From positions 1 through 20,017 of the forward strand of contig JADLBT010000255.1 in assembly GCA_020847555.1 (NCBI GenBank): a stretch of DNA of 20,017 nucleotides, read 5' to 3'. This document shows, piece after piece, positions 1 through 8,825 of the stretch (the stretch's first letter is position 1; each line of letters starts with the position of its first letter). Source of the DNA: Gemmataceae bacterium (GTDB taxonomy: Bacteria > Planctomycetota > Planctomycetia > Gemmatales > Gemmataceae). The position numbers were made by a program, and so were the translations under genes. A model generated the notes under the pieces. It was not told where the DNA came from, ran no database searches, and saw only the letters and a program-made list of their open reading frames with translations.

Positions 1-1
1 C

Positions 2-88
2 GAGTGGACCGGGGAGACGGACTGCCTTGAGGCCATCGCCTACCGGCCGGGCGGGGCAGCGACCGTGGCGCCGACCCGGGCGGCCTGA
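2..88 (+). CDS. 3' end of an unidentified protein gene (partial)
   Basis: An open frame enters from the left edge and stops at TGA 86-88, giving 28 residues that begin EWTGETDCLEAIAYRPGG. Third codon positions are almost all G or C, as in the real genes of this window, which supports coding. The piece DCLEAIAYRPGG resembles the start of a WD40-type blade (a hydrophobic strand followed by a PxG turn), but it is too short to assign a family. The gene would run toward the leftward esterase gene. A weak 6-bp hairpin (93-98 with 115-120) lies between the two stops. Confidence 0.4.
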   Translation, partial: EWTGETDCLEAIAYRPGGAATVAPTRAA

Positions 89-132
89 CACCAGGCTGTC
101 CTCCGTGGGCTTGGCAGCCTCGACCCGCAGCC

Positions 133-1029
133 TCACTCCTTGCTCAGTCTCCGCTCCACGAGCCTCAGTCCGGAGTGCTGGGCGATGAACTCGAACATCG
201 CCTGCGTGGTCGGGTCCGTCTCGCTCGCCATCATCACGATGATGGAGATGTGATCCCGGTTCGGAATCTTGAGGCTGGCCGCCTCGCAGCTGCACCCCTT
301 CAGCTTCTTGCAGAACTGCTCGGCCATCGAGTCGAGCATGAAGTAGTCCTTCTCGGCGTAGATGATCAGCGCCGGCGGCGTGCGGCCGTTGACGTGATTC
401 GACGGCGAGGCGTCCTTGCACACCTTCGCGTCCTTGCCGAACGCCGGCTCGAAGATACTCAACGGTAGGATCGTGTAGACGCCGCTAAGCGGGAGCACGC
501 CCTTGATGTCCTTGAGCGACAGCTTGTGCGCCTTCAGGTGGCTCTCGTCGGTCGCGAGCAGAGCAACCAGGTGGCCGCCCGCGGAGTGGCCGCAGGCGAA
601 GATCTGGTCCGCGCGGCCGCCGTACTTGCCGATGTTCCCGTGCGTCCAGGCGAACGCGCGGGCCACGTCCTCGACGTGGGCCGGGTGCTTGACCTTCGGC
701 GAGAGCCGGTAGTTGATGACCACCATGCCGATGCCGTTCTTGGCAAACGTGCGTCCGAGCGGAGCGTACAGGTTCTTGCTCCCCATCCGCCACGCCCCGC
801 CGTGGACGAAGAACAGCACCGGGTAGCCCTTCTGCCCCTTCGGCAGGTACAGGTCGAGCAGGTGGCGCTCGGCGTCGGCGTCCTTGCCCTGGTGGTAGGC
901 GACCCCGGTCACCGTTTCGACCGCGAACGGGCCGCCGGTCCGGACCGCCTTCGGTTGTTGCGCCTGGGCGGAAGCGGTTGGCACCAGGAAGACCGCCAGC
1001 AGGCAGGGGGCGAGCAGAAGGTTCTTCAT
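133..1029 (-). CDS. secreted alpha/beta-hydrolase (acetyl-esterase/lipase type)
   Basis: A 298-residue serine hydrolase of the alpha/beta fold, close to the acetyl-esterase / BD-FAE carboxylesterase group. It probably acts outside the cytoplasm on acyl or aryl esters; the substrate cannot be read from the sequence. Seen: an N-terminal signal peptide (MKNLLLAPCLLAVFLV, Ala-rich cleavage region near residue 24), the oxyanion-hole motif HGGAW at 76-80, the nucleophile elbow GHSAGG with Ser149, an Asp at about 228 (AEKDYF) and His260 (RDHIS). The catalytic triad therefore looks complete. The frame stays open 22 codons further upstream, but the ATG at 1029 is preferred because the signal peptide begins there. 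It lies 135 bp downstream of the phosphatase gene on the same strand, so co-transcription is possible. No clear Shine-Dalgarno precedes the start. Confidence 0.88.
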   Translation of the reverse strand: MKNLLLAPCLLAVFLVPTASAQAQQPKAVRTGGPFAVETVTGVAYHQGKDADAERHLLDLYLPKGQKGYPVLFFVHGGAWRMGSKNLYAPLGRTFAKNGIGMVVINYRLSPKVKHPAHVEDVARAFAWTHGNIGKYGGRADQIFACGHSAGGHLVALLATDESHLKAHKLSLKDIKGVLPLSGVYTILPLSIFEPAFGKDAKVCKDASPSNHVNGRTPPALIIYAEKDYFMLDSMAEQFCKKLKGCSCEAASLKIPNRDHISIIVMMASETDPTTQAMFEFIAQHSGLRLVERRLSKE

Positions 1030-1164
1030 GTCGAGAGCCCTTGTCCGGGTCAGGGAAACCAGGTCGATTGTCCGCGCGGAAGGCCGTGGAATCAAGTCGT
1101 GCTCTGGCTATACCTCGAAACGCCCGCTCGGTTTCGCTCAGCGATCAACGTCCGTCCCGGTCGC

Positions 1165-1986
1165 TCAGTGGAGGCGCGGGGCCGCCACCCGCCGCAACGC
1201 CTCCTCGTGCAGTCGGCCGTTGGTCGCGAGCAGGCCGTGCTGCTGTTTCGCTCCGGGCAAACCGTAGCGCAGCTCCTCCCCGGCCAGCCCGGTCACGCGC
1301 CCGCCCGCCTCCGCGACGAGGATCTGGCCGGCGCACGAATCCCAGTCGTGGAACTCGGGGTAGGTGTTCAGGTACACGTCGGCCTCGCCGCGCGCCACCA
1401 GCGCCAGCTTGATCCCCGCCGAGTACGTCTCGACGACCCGCGCCGGGGCGAGCATCTCGACGCGACGCGACGGCTTGCCCGGCGTCGAGTGACTCTGCGT
1501 CAGCGTCGCCCGCGCCAGGTCGGCGACCTCGGTCACCCGGCACCGGACCGGAGCCGCCGCGCCGTTTCGCTTCCAGCAACCCTCGCCCAGCCGGGCGTAT
1601 GTCACCCGCCCCGCGGCCGGCTCCAGTACAACGCCAACCACGATCCGGCCAGCTGCGACGAACCCGACCATGACGGAAAACTCGCCGTTCTTGCGGGCGA
1701 ACCCGCGCGTGCCGTCGATCGGGTCGATCACCCACAGCCGGTCGCCGGTCCGGGCGGCCGCGGCCAGGGTCGGCGTCTGCTCCTCGGCGCAGAGGGCGTC
1801 GCCGGGGAAGTCGCGCCGCACGCGGGCCAGGACGATCTCCTGCGATTCGCGGTCCGCGTCGGTGCTGATGGTGGCCGGGGCGTCCGGGATCGCCTGGAAG
1901 CGCGCGTACACCTCCACCAGCCGCTCGCCGTCCAGGCGGGCAGCGTCGAGGGCCACTTCCAGCTCGCGTTCGTACATTGTGGTCAT
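1165..1986 (-). CDS. inositol-monophosphatase superfamily phosphatase, CysQ-like
   Basis: A 273-residue cytosolic Mg-dependent phosphatase of the inositol-monophosphatase superfamily. Seen: the acidic pair Glu68-Glu69, the signature DPIDGTRGF at 88-96 with metal ligands Asp88 and Asp91, and the second signature WDSCAG at 215-220 with Asp216. The stretch RKNGEFSVMVGF directly after the first signature resembles CysQ, the 3'(2'),5'-bisphosphate nucleotidase that recycles PAP. That makes PAP or a related bisphosphate a more likely substrate than inositol phosphate. Histidinol-phosphatase and inositol-phosphatase activities remain possible. The length is normal for the family. The ATG at 1986 is chosen because GAGGAG lies about 10 nt upstream; a second ATG three codons in is less well placed. 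It is divergent from the sigma-factor gene across 171 bp. Confidence 0.87.
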   Translation of the reverse strand: MTTMYERELEVALDAARLDGERLVEVYARFQAIPDAPATISTDADRESQEIVLARVRRDFPGDALCAEEQTPTLAAAARTGDRLWVIDPIDGTRGFARKNGEFSVMVGFVAAGRIVVGVVLEPAAGRVTYARLGEGCWKRNGAAAPVRCRVTEVADLARATLTQSHSTPGKPSRRVEMLAPARVVETYSAGIKLALVARGEADVYLNTYPEFHDWDSCAGQILVAEAGGRVTGLAGEELRYGLPGAKQQHGLLATNGRLHEEALRRVAAPRLH

Positions 1987-2066
1987 CGGTTCTCGCTCCT
2001 CGAGCTGTAAACGGGTAACTTAGCAACCGCCCCGGCGCGGAACCAGCGCGGCCCCGCCTCTTCCGG

Positions 2067-2095
2067 TTGCCACCCGCCCCGCGCCGGGCGATAAT
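2067..2095 (+). promoter_or_regulatory. sigma-70-type promoter for the ECF sigma gene
   Basis: TTGCCA (2067-2072), a 17-bp spacer and GATAAT (2090-2095). Each box matches five of six consensus bases. Transcription would start near 2102, leaving a leader of about 56 nt before the ATG at 2158. It looks like a housekeeping promoter rather than an ECF-type one. Autoregulation is neither shown nor excluded. Confidence 0.55.
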
Positions 2096-2157
2096 GCAGT
2101 TTTCCGCCGCCGGGACCAATCCAAACGGCTGGCTTTCTCGTCTTTTCGAGTGGTAGC

Positions 2158-2769
2158 ATGGCCAAACTCGACCAGCACGTGTCTGCCCGGCCGGACGGGA
2201 CCGAGAGCCGGTCTGCCGTCCCAGCCGAATCACGCTCACCCGAGTTGTGCCCGACCGAGCCGCGCCTGGAAGCCGTCGGGGATCTGTTGATTCGTACCTT
2301 CAACGCCCTGCGCGACGAGCTGGTCAGCACTCTGCTGTTCGTGCTCGGCAACCGGGACGACGCCCAGGACGCGGCCCAGGATGTGTTCGTCAAATGCTGG
2401 GGCGCCCGCGACCAGCTGCACCAGGTCCACAACCTCCGGGCCTGGATCTTCCGGGTCGGCTTCAACACGGCCAAGGACATGCAACGCTCCGCCTGGAACC
2501 GCCGTTCCAGAAACCTGCGGGGGGAGGAGTTCCTGATGCTCGATCACGAACCTGCCCCGGTGCAAACGCTCGAATTCAAGGAGTCCCTCGAGCGCCTGCG
2601 CAAGGCCATCCTCGGCCTGCGCGAGGAGGAGAAGGAAGTCTTCCTCCTGCGCCAGAACGGCGACCTGACCTACGAGCAGATCGCCGAGATCCGCCGCTGC
2701 CCGGTCGGCACCGTCAAGACCCAGATGCGCAGCGCCCTGGAGAAGCTGCGCCGGGTACTCGTGGTCTGA
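2158..2769 (+). CDS. ECF-type RNA polymerase sigma factor
   Basis: A 203-residue group IV (extracytoplasmic function) sigma factor. Region 2 spans about residues 45-115, with DAAQDVFVKCW (-10 recognition and core binding) and NLRAWIFRVGFNTAKD. Region 4 spans about 147-200, with a helix-turn-helix around TYEQIAEIRRCPVGTVKTQM. No region 3 lies between them, as expected for ECF factors. A polar N-terminal extension of about 40 residues precedes region 2; no better downstream ATG exists, although the Shine-Dalgarno is weak. The next gene, 112 bp downstream on the same strand, begins with an anti-sigma-type zinc finger. This sigma factor is therefore probably the partner of that membrane protein, held inactive at the membrane until the macroglobulin part is triggered. 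The pairing is inference from order and domains. Confidence 0.92.
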   Translation: MAKLDQHVSARPDGTESRSAVPAESRSPELCPTEPRLEAVGDLLIRTFNALRDELVSTLLFVLGNRDDAQDAAQDVFVKCWGARDQLHQVHNLRAWIFRVGFNTAKDMQRSAWNRRSRNLRGEEFLMLDHEPAPVQTLEFKESLERLRKAILGLREEEKEVFLLRQNGDLTYEQIAEIRRCPVGTVKTQMRSALEKLRRVLVV

Positions 2770-2881
2770 AAGCCGACCGCGACCCGTTTCCCACTTGCTC
2801 CCGAGAGAACCACCCACTCGCCAGGCTGCGGCGCGAACGGGTTCCCTGCCCCGCGCCGGCCGTGCGTCGCGTGAGGACGCC

Positions 2882-5800
2882 ATGAACACTTGCCAGACTT
2901 ACCAAACACAACTTCTCGACCACCTGTACGGCCTGCTGGACGAACCGGACCAGGCAGCCCTGACCGTCCACCTGGAGGGGTGCGCGGTTTGCCGCGCCGC
3001 CCTCGACACGGCCCACGCCCAGCAGCAGGCGATTGTCCTCGCCGCCAGGGGCTCCTTCCCCAGCGTGCGGTTTGAGCCACCGGCCGACGTCCAGCCGATC
3101 CGGACCGGCAAGGAGCCGACGCCGGCCGGGGCGACGGCCGCGCGGCCGTCGCCCCGGCGGTGGGTCCGGTGGGGCGTGGCGGCCGGACTGCTCCTCGGCC
3201 TCGCCGGGCTCGGGACCGTGGCCGGCACGCACTGGGCCGAATACGCCAGCGCGGTCGCCGAGTCCCGCGCCGCCGAGGAACGCGCCAGCCAGGCGCGCGT
3301 GCAGCTGGCCCGGCAGCGCGAGCGCGAGCGCCAGCAGGAGCGGATCGAGATCGCCGATATCCAGAAACAGATCCTCCTCCTGGAGGCGAAGTGGAATGGC
3401 GCCTCGCAGGAGATCGAGCGCGCGTACCGAGACCGAGACGTGCAGGTCACCGTCACCGGGCCGAAGACGGTCCAGGCCGGGGCACCCAATACCTACCGCA
3501 TCAACGTCCAGCGCCAGCGCCCGGCTGTCCGAGGTAAGGCGACGAAGTTGACCGCCCGGCTGCTCGATCCGCAGACCGGGACCGAGCTGGCGCGGCTGCC
3601 TGTCGGCGAGGGTTCGACCCCGTGGAACCTCCCGCAGGATCTGCCCGTCAAGCCGGGCGCCCAGCTGACCCTGGTCGTGAGCGAGGAGTCCGACAGCGCT
3701 GCGGTGCGGGCCGTCGCCTCTGCCCTCGACCCGCTCGGCCTCACCCCGTTCCAGGCCGTGGCCGCGCATGTCGCCGGCGCGGTGGACCGCACCCACGTCA
3801 AGGAGTCGCTGCCGCTCGTCAGCGCCCTGTTCGCCACCCACCTGACGACCGACCGGCCGATGTACCGCCCCGGCGAGACGGTGCGGTTCCGCTCCCTGAC
3901 TCTGCAGCGGTTCAGCCTGGAGCCCGCGCAGGAAGACTTCCAGCTGATCTTCCAGATCATCGACCCGCGCGGCGGGGAGATGTTCAAGCTCCAGGGCGCG
4001 GCCCGCGTCAAGGACGCTGACGGCAAACGGATCGCCGGCCCGGACGGCAAGCCAATCTGTGGCGTCGGGGCCGGCGAGTTCCGCATCCCGCCCGACGCGC
4101 CCGGCGGCGAGTACACCCTGCGAGTGAGCGAGGCGTCCAAACGCTTCCCGGAGCAACAGCGCAAGTTCCTCGTCAACAAGTACCAGGCGCCGCGCCTCAA
4201 CAAGGAGGTCGAGTTCACCCGCAAGTCCTACGGCCCCGGCGACGCGGTCGAGGCCCGCTGCAAGGTGGCCCGCGTCGAGGGTGGCGGGATCATCGACAAC
4301 GAGCCGGTGTCGGTGACCGCCCATGTGGACGGCCAGCCGTGCGCGGTGCTCGACGCCGGCGCGCTGCAGGTCCGCAAGGGAGAGGTCACCGTCCGCGTTC
4401 AGCTCCCCAACCAGATCCACCGTGGCGAGGCGATCCTGGCGGTCCAGTTCTTCGACGGCGGCACGACCGAGACGATCGTTCGGCCGATCCCGGTCGCCCT
4501 CAGGAAGCTGAACGTCGAATTCTTCCCCGAGGGCGGGGAGATGATCGCCGGGCTGCCGTGCCGGGTCTACTTCACCGCGCGCACCACGCTCGGCAAGCCG
4601 GCCGAGCTGCGCGGACGCCTCGTCGATAAGGCCGGCAAGGTGGTCGCCACGGTCCAGACGCTCAACGACGACACCGAGGCCGGCGTCAACCAGGGCATGG
4701 GGGTGTTCGCGTTCGCGCCGCAGGCCGGGAACCACTACCAGGTCAAGATCGACGCCCCCGTCGGGATCGAGGGTGAGTACCGGCTGCCGCAGGTGAAGCC
4801 GGCCGGCGTGGTGCTGACCATCCCGGCGGGCGTCTTCACGGATCAAATCGAGGCGGTCGTGAGCAGCACGGCGGCCCGCCGACTCCTCGTCGGTGCCTAC
4901 TGCCGCGGCCGGCTGCTCGACCACCTGGCCGTCGAGGTCAAGGCGAACCAGCCGACGCCGGTCAAGCTGGCGCCCGCCCACGGGGCCAGCGGCGTCTACC
5001 GGGTGACGGTGTTCGAGGAGCGCGCCGGGCAGCAGCTCGTCCCGCTCGCCGAGCGGCTCGTCTACCGCCGGCCGGTCGAGCAGCTGCGGCTGGAAGTCCA
5101 GGCAGACAGAGACAGCTACGCTCCGGGCGACAAGGTCACCCTGACCCTGCGCGGCACCGATGAGAAGCGTCGGGCGGCGCCGGCGGTCGTGCTGCTGTCG
5201 GCGGTGGACCTGGGCATCATCAAGCTGGCGGACGAGAAGACGGCTCGCAGCATGCCGACCCACTTCTACCTGACGACCGAGGTGCGCCGGCCGGAGGAGT
5301 TGGAGTACGCGGACTTCCTCGTCACTCCGAGGCCGGAAATCCCGTCCGGCCTGCTGTCGGCGGTCGGGGCGGTTTGCGCCGACCCGGCGCACGGGCTGCT
5401 GTCGGCGCTGGACCTGCGGGTCAGGGTGGCGCACGACCGGGCGGCGAAGGCGGCGGCCGCGCTGGATCTGCTGCTGGGCACCCAGGGCTGGCGACGGTTC
5501 GCCGAGCAGAAGCCGGGAGAGTTCCGCCAGCGCCACCTCCAGGAGGCAGACCGGCTGCTGCTCGCGTCCGGACAGGCCGGGCAGGAGCAGAAGAACTTCA
5601 AGGAGCTGCGCCAGCTGGCCATCGACCGCGAGTTCGCCCCGCAGCACGTCGTCCTGCAGAAACGGCTCGCCGCCCGCGAGGTCGGCAGCGAGCAGCTGGA
5701 GAAGCAGCGCGGTGAGAACCTGGGCCGGTTGCAGCAGGAGGTCGTCCAGGCGCAGGCCGCCACCGCGACGCGGACGGAGCGGCTGGAGGAGTATCGCGGC

Positions 5801-8800
5801 TGGGTGGTGCAGTGGGTGCTGATCGGCGCGGCTCTCGGCCTGGTGGCGCTGACGGTGCTCGGGTTCGCGGTCGGGATGACCCGGCTGGCGCGCGGCCTGC
5901 CGCGAGCGGTGCCGTACTACGCGACGGGCATCTGCTCGCTGCTGCTGCTCATGCTCGGCGGCCTGGTGACCGTGGTCGCCCTCCTCGGCGCTCGCGCCGA
6001 GCGGGGATTCGACCCGGTGGCCGCGGCCCGCGAGGACGGGGTGGTGATGCAGGACAAGGCGGCGCCTGACATGGCCAAGGCGGAAATGGCGCCCGGCATG
6101 GAGAAGCTTGACTGGGGGCGGCCGGTGCCCAAGGGGGTGGGAAAGGACGTCGAGGTGCCCGGGGACATGGCCAAGAAGGAGATGCCGCCGGTTGCGGCGT
6201 TCCAACCGCCTCCCGCCAAGGAGAAGCAGCTGCCTGGCTTCGCGCCCGACGGGAAGCGGCTGGCCGGTGGCGATGACAAGGGAGTCCGCGTGTGGGACGC
6301 GGAGAAGAAGAAGGAGGCGGTGGCGCCGGCCGCTCCCGGAGGGCCGATGGGCCGCCCGGTGGCGGACAACGGTCGGGCGCCCATGCCGATCCCCGCGCCG
6401 CAGCCGCCGTTCCCGGGCATGGGGGGAGGTATGCCGGGCGAAGGACGTTTTGGGCGGCAACGGCAAGCGGACGAGCCAGTGGCGGGGCCCGGCGAACCCG
6501 GTTTCTTCGATCATCAGCGCCAGCTGCGCCGGGAAGGGAAGTTCGTCCAGATTATCAGGGAGCGCATGAACCTCGATCGCCAGCAATTCCGCGCCAGGGC
6601 GCTGCCGGCGCTGCTCGAGCCGCTCCTCGTCCGCGAGTACGCCCACCAGCACCAGCCGGCCGCCGACGGCCTCCGCCGCGACTTCGCCGAGACGGTGTAC
6701 TGGCACCCGGTCCTGGTGGTGCCCGGCGGCAAGGAGGCGGTCGTCCGCTTCGACCTGCCCGACTCGGTGACACGCTTCCAGGTCGTCGCCTGGGGCCACA
6801 CGCTCAACGGCCGCCTCGGCGCCACGACGACCGAGATCGCCTCGCGCCTGCCGTTCAGCGTCGAGCCGAAGGTGCCGATCGAGGTCACCCGCAGCGACAA
6901 GATCACGATCCCGGTCATCGTCGCCAACGACACCGCCAAGACCCGCTCGGTCGATCTGGAGGCGCAGGCGACTGGCCTCACCGTGGTCGGCGACGCGAAG
7001 AAGCAACTCGCCGTCGATGCCGGCAAGCGCGTGCGGCAGCTGTTCCAGTTCCGGCCGTCGCTGCTCGAAGGCGATGCGACCCTGCGGTTCCTCGCCCGGT
7101 CGGACCTGGGCGGGGACCGGGTCGAGCGCGGCTTCAAGGTCGTGCCCGAGGGGTTCCCGATCGTCGGCTCGCATAGCGACGTGCTGGAGAAGGTGCTCAC
7201 GCACGAGATCGTCCTGCCCGAGCGCTGGGTGCCGGGGACGCTCAAGGTGCAGGCCGAGGTCTTCCCCTCGACCCTCGCCGACCTGCAGAAGGGGCTGGAG
7301 GCGATGCTCAACGAGCCGTGCGGCTGCTTCGAGCAGTCGAGCAGCAGCAACTACCCGAACGTGATGATCCTGAGCTACCTCAAGGAGACCGAGCAGGCGA
7401 ACCCGCAGGTCGAGCAGCGCGCCCGCGCCTTGCTCAGGAGCGGCTATCAGAAGCTCACGGCGTTCGAGTGTATCCCGCCGCAGCAGCGCGGCACGCGGCG
7501 CGGGTACGAGTGGTTCGGCCAGACGGCGCCGCCGCACGAGGCGCTGACCGCCTACGGCCTGCTCCAGTTCATGGACATGAAGCGGGTCGGCCACCCGGTC
7601 GATGAGGCGATGCTGGAGCGGACGAAGCAGTACCTGCTCGGCCAGCGCGACGGCCGCGGCGGATTCAGGCGCAACCCGCAAGCCCTCGACAGCTTCGCCC
7701 GGGCGCCCGACCACATCACCACCGCCTACATTGTCTGGGCGCTGACCGAGGCCGGCGTGCCCGAGAACCTCGACGTCGAGCTGAAGGCGCTGCACGCGCA
7801 GGCGAAGGGGACGAAGGATCCGTACTTCGCGTCGCTCGTCGCCATCAGCCACCTGAACCGCGGCAAGACCGATGAGGCGCTGGAACTGCTCCGGGCGGTG
7901 CGGACGACGCAGCAGAAGGACGGCCGGGTGACCGGCGCCACGACGAGCATCACCGGCTCGAGCGGGCAGTGTCTGGAGATCGAGTCAACCGCCCTGGCGA
8001 TGCTGGGGTGGCTGAAGGCGAATCGGCCGGGCGACTTCAACGCGAACGTCCAGAACGCGGCGAAGTGGCTCGGGACGCAGCGCGGCGGGTTCGGCGGGTA
8101 CGGCTCGACGCAATCGACCATCCTCGCGCTGAAGGCGCTGATCGCCTTCACGAACGAGAACAAGAAGATTGCCGAGGCGGCCGATCTGGTGCTGTTCGTC
8201 AACGGCAAGGAGGCGGGCCGCAAACACCTGGCCGCCGGCGCCCGCGAGGGGCTGCTGGTGAGCCTGGCGGACGCATCGGTGCTGCAGCCCGGCAAGAACA
8301 CGGTTCGCGTGGAGATGACGCGCAACACCTTCCCCTGCACGCTGACGTGGTCCTACCGCACCCTCAAGCCGGCCAACCCCGATGGCTGCCCGGTGCAGCT
8401 GAGCACGAAGCTGAACGTCGTCAAGGCGGCCGAGGGTGAGACGGTCACCCTGACCGCGCGGGTAAAGAACACGACCGCCAAGGGCCAGGGGATGACCGTG
8501 GCCATCATCGGGCTGCCGAGCGGGCTGACGGTGCCGGAGGACTTCAGGCAGCTCAAGGACATGGCGAAGGTGCCGGAGGACGGCAGTCGGCCGAAGATCG
8601 GCGCGTTCGAGCTGCGCGGCCGCGAGCTGGTGCTCTACTGGCGCGATCTGGCGCCACACCAGGAGATCGCGGTGAACCTGGATCTGATCTGCCGCATCCC
8701 GGGCGAGTACCGCGGGCCGGCGAGCCGGTCGTACCTGTACTACAACACCGACCGCAAGTTCTGGGTGGAGCCGCTCACGGTGAGCATCGCCCCGCAGGCG

Positions 8801-8806
8801 CAGTAG
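2882..8806 (+). CDS. anti-sigma zinc-finger / alpha-2-macroglobulin (MG2) transmembrane fusion protein
   Basis: A giant 1974-residue protein. Domains in order: an anti-sigma-type zinc finger at 1-45 (Cys4, then HLEGCAVC with His30, Cys34, Cys37); a transmembrane helix at about 97-116; a charged coiled coil at about 124-185; macroglobulin domains from about 186, with the MG2 signature TDRPMYRPGETV at 323-334 and FFPEGGEMIAG at 547-557; the motif LDLLLGTQGWRRF at 861-873; a second coiled-coil stretch at about 880-970; transmembrane helices at about 976-998 and 1013-1036; a Met/Pro/Gly-rich linker at 1040-1210 holding one WD40-like blade; the A2M domain at about 1268-1430; and a thioester domain with CFEQ at 1482-1485. 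A beta-rich C-terminal domain follows. Macroglobulins trap attacking proteases or nucleophiles through the Cys-Gln thioester. With the zinc finger inside, three helices place the thioester outside. There is no lipobox or cleavable signal peptide. The ATG at 2882 follows GAGGA at normal spacing; the frame is open 29 codons further upstream. Confidence 0.9.
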   Translation: MNTCQTYQTQLLDHLYGLLDEPDQAALTVHLEGCAVCRAALDTAHAQQQAIVLAARGSFPSVRFEPPADVQPIRTGKEPTPAGATAARPSPRRWVRWGVAAGLLLGLAGLGTVAGTHWAEYASAVAESRAAEERASQARVQLARQRERERQQERIEIADIQKQILLLEAKWNGASQEIERAYRDRDVQVTVTGPKTVQAGAPNTYRINVQRQRPAVRGKATKLTARLLDPQTGTELARLPVGEGSTPWNLPQDLPVKPGAQLTLVVSEESDSAAVRAVASALDPLGLTPFQAVAAHVAGAVDRTHVKESLPLVSALFATHLTTDRPMYRPGETVRFRSLTLQRFSLEPAQEDFQLIFQIIDPRGGEMFKLQGAARVKDADGKRIAGPDGKPICGVGAGEFRIPPDAPGGEYTLRVSEASKRFPEQQRKFLVNKYQAPRLNKEVEFTRKSYGPGDAVEARCKVARVEGGGIIDNEPVSVTAHVDGQPCAVLDAGALQVRKGEVTVRVQLPNQIHRGEAILAVQFFDGGTTETIVRPIPVALRKLNVEFFPEGGEMIAGLPCRVYFTARTTLGKPAELRGRLVDKAGKVVATVQTLNDDTEAGVNQGMGVFAFAPQAGNHYQVKIDAPVGIEGEYRLPQVKPAGVVLTIPAGVFTDQIEAVVSSTAARRLLVGAYCRGRLLDHLAVEVKANQPTPVKLAPAHGASGVYRVTVFEERAGQQLVPLAERLVYRRPVEQLRLEVQADRDSYAPGDKVTLTLRGTDEKRRAAPAVVLLSAVDLGIIKLADEKTARSMPTHFYLTTEVRRPEELEYADFLVTPRPEIPSGLLSAVGAVCADPAHGLLSALDLRVRVAHDRAAKAAAALDLLLGTQGWRRFAEQKPGEFRQRHLQEADRLLLASGQAGQEQKNFKELRQLAIDREFAPQHVVLQKRLAAREVGSEQLEKQRGENLGRLQQEVVQAQAATATRTERLEEYRGWVVQWVLIGAALGLVALTVLGFAVGMTRLARGLPRAVPYYATGICSLLLLMLGGLVTVVALLGARAERGFDPVAAAREDGVVMQDKAAPDMAKAEMAPGMEKLDWGRPVPKGVGKDVEVPGDMAKKEMPPVAAFQPPPAKEKQLPGFAPDGKRLAGGDDKGVRVWDAEKKKEAVAPAAPGGPMGRPVADNGRAPMPIPAPQPPFPGMGGGMPGEGRFGRQRQADEPVAGPGEPGFFDHQRQLRREGKFVQIIRERMNLDRQQFRARALPALLEPLLVREYAHQHQPAADGLRRDFAETVYWHPVLVVPGGKEAVVRFDLPDSVTRFQVVAWGHTLNGRLGATTTEIASRLPFSVEPKVPIEVTRSDKITIPVIVANDTAKTRSVDLEAQATGLTVVGDAKKQLAVDAGKRVRQLFQFRPSLLEGDATLRFLARSDLGGDRVERGFKVVPEGFPIVGSHSDVLEKVLTHEIVLPERWVPGTLKVQAEVFPSTLADLQKGLEAMLNEPCGCFEQSSSSNYPNVMILSYLKETEQANPQVEQRARALLRSGYQKLTAFECIPPQQRGTRRGYEWFGQTAPPHEALTAYGLLQFMDMKRVGHPVDEAMLERTKQYLLGQRDGRGGFRRNPQALDSFARAPDHITTAYIVWALTEAGVPENLDVELKALHAQAKGTKDPYFASLVAISHLNRGKTDEALELLRAVRTTQQKDGRVTGATTSITGSSGQCLEIESTALAMLGWLKANRPGDFNANVQNAAKWLGTQRGGFGGYGSTQSTILALKALIAFTNENKKIAEAADLVLFVNGKEAGRKHLAAGAREGLLVSLADASVLQPGKNTVRVEMTRNTFPCTLTWSYRTLKPANPDGCPVQLSTKLNVVKAAEGETVTLTARVKNTTAKGQGMTVAIIGLPSGLTVPEDFRQLKDMAKVPEDGSRPKIGAFELRGRELVLYWRDLAPHQEIAVNLDLICRIPGEYRGPASRSYLYYNTDRKFWVEPLTVSIAPQAQ

Positions 8807-8825
8807 CTGGCGTCTGGAGGACGTG

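Noticed and set aside
1145..2239. Long leftward and rightward open frames overlapping the CysQ-like phosphatase gene
   Set aside because: They are Arg/Gly/Pro-rich shadow translations without motifs; the phosphatase frame has the family signatures.
2714..7852. Open frame of about 1700 codons on the leftward strand, opposite the macroglobulin gene
   Set aside because: It is antisense to a gene with clear domains. The translation is Leu/Arg/Asp/His-rich low complexity, as expected from the complement of GC-biased codons.
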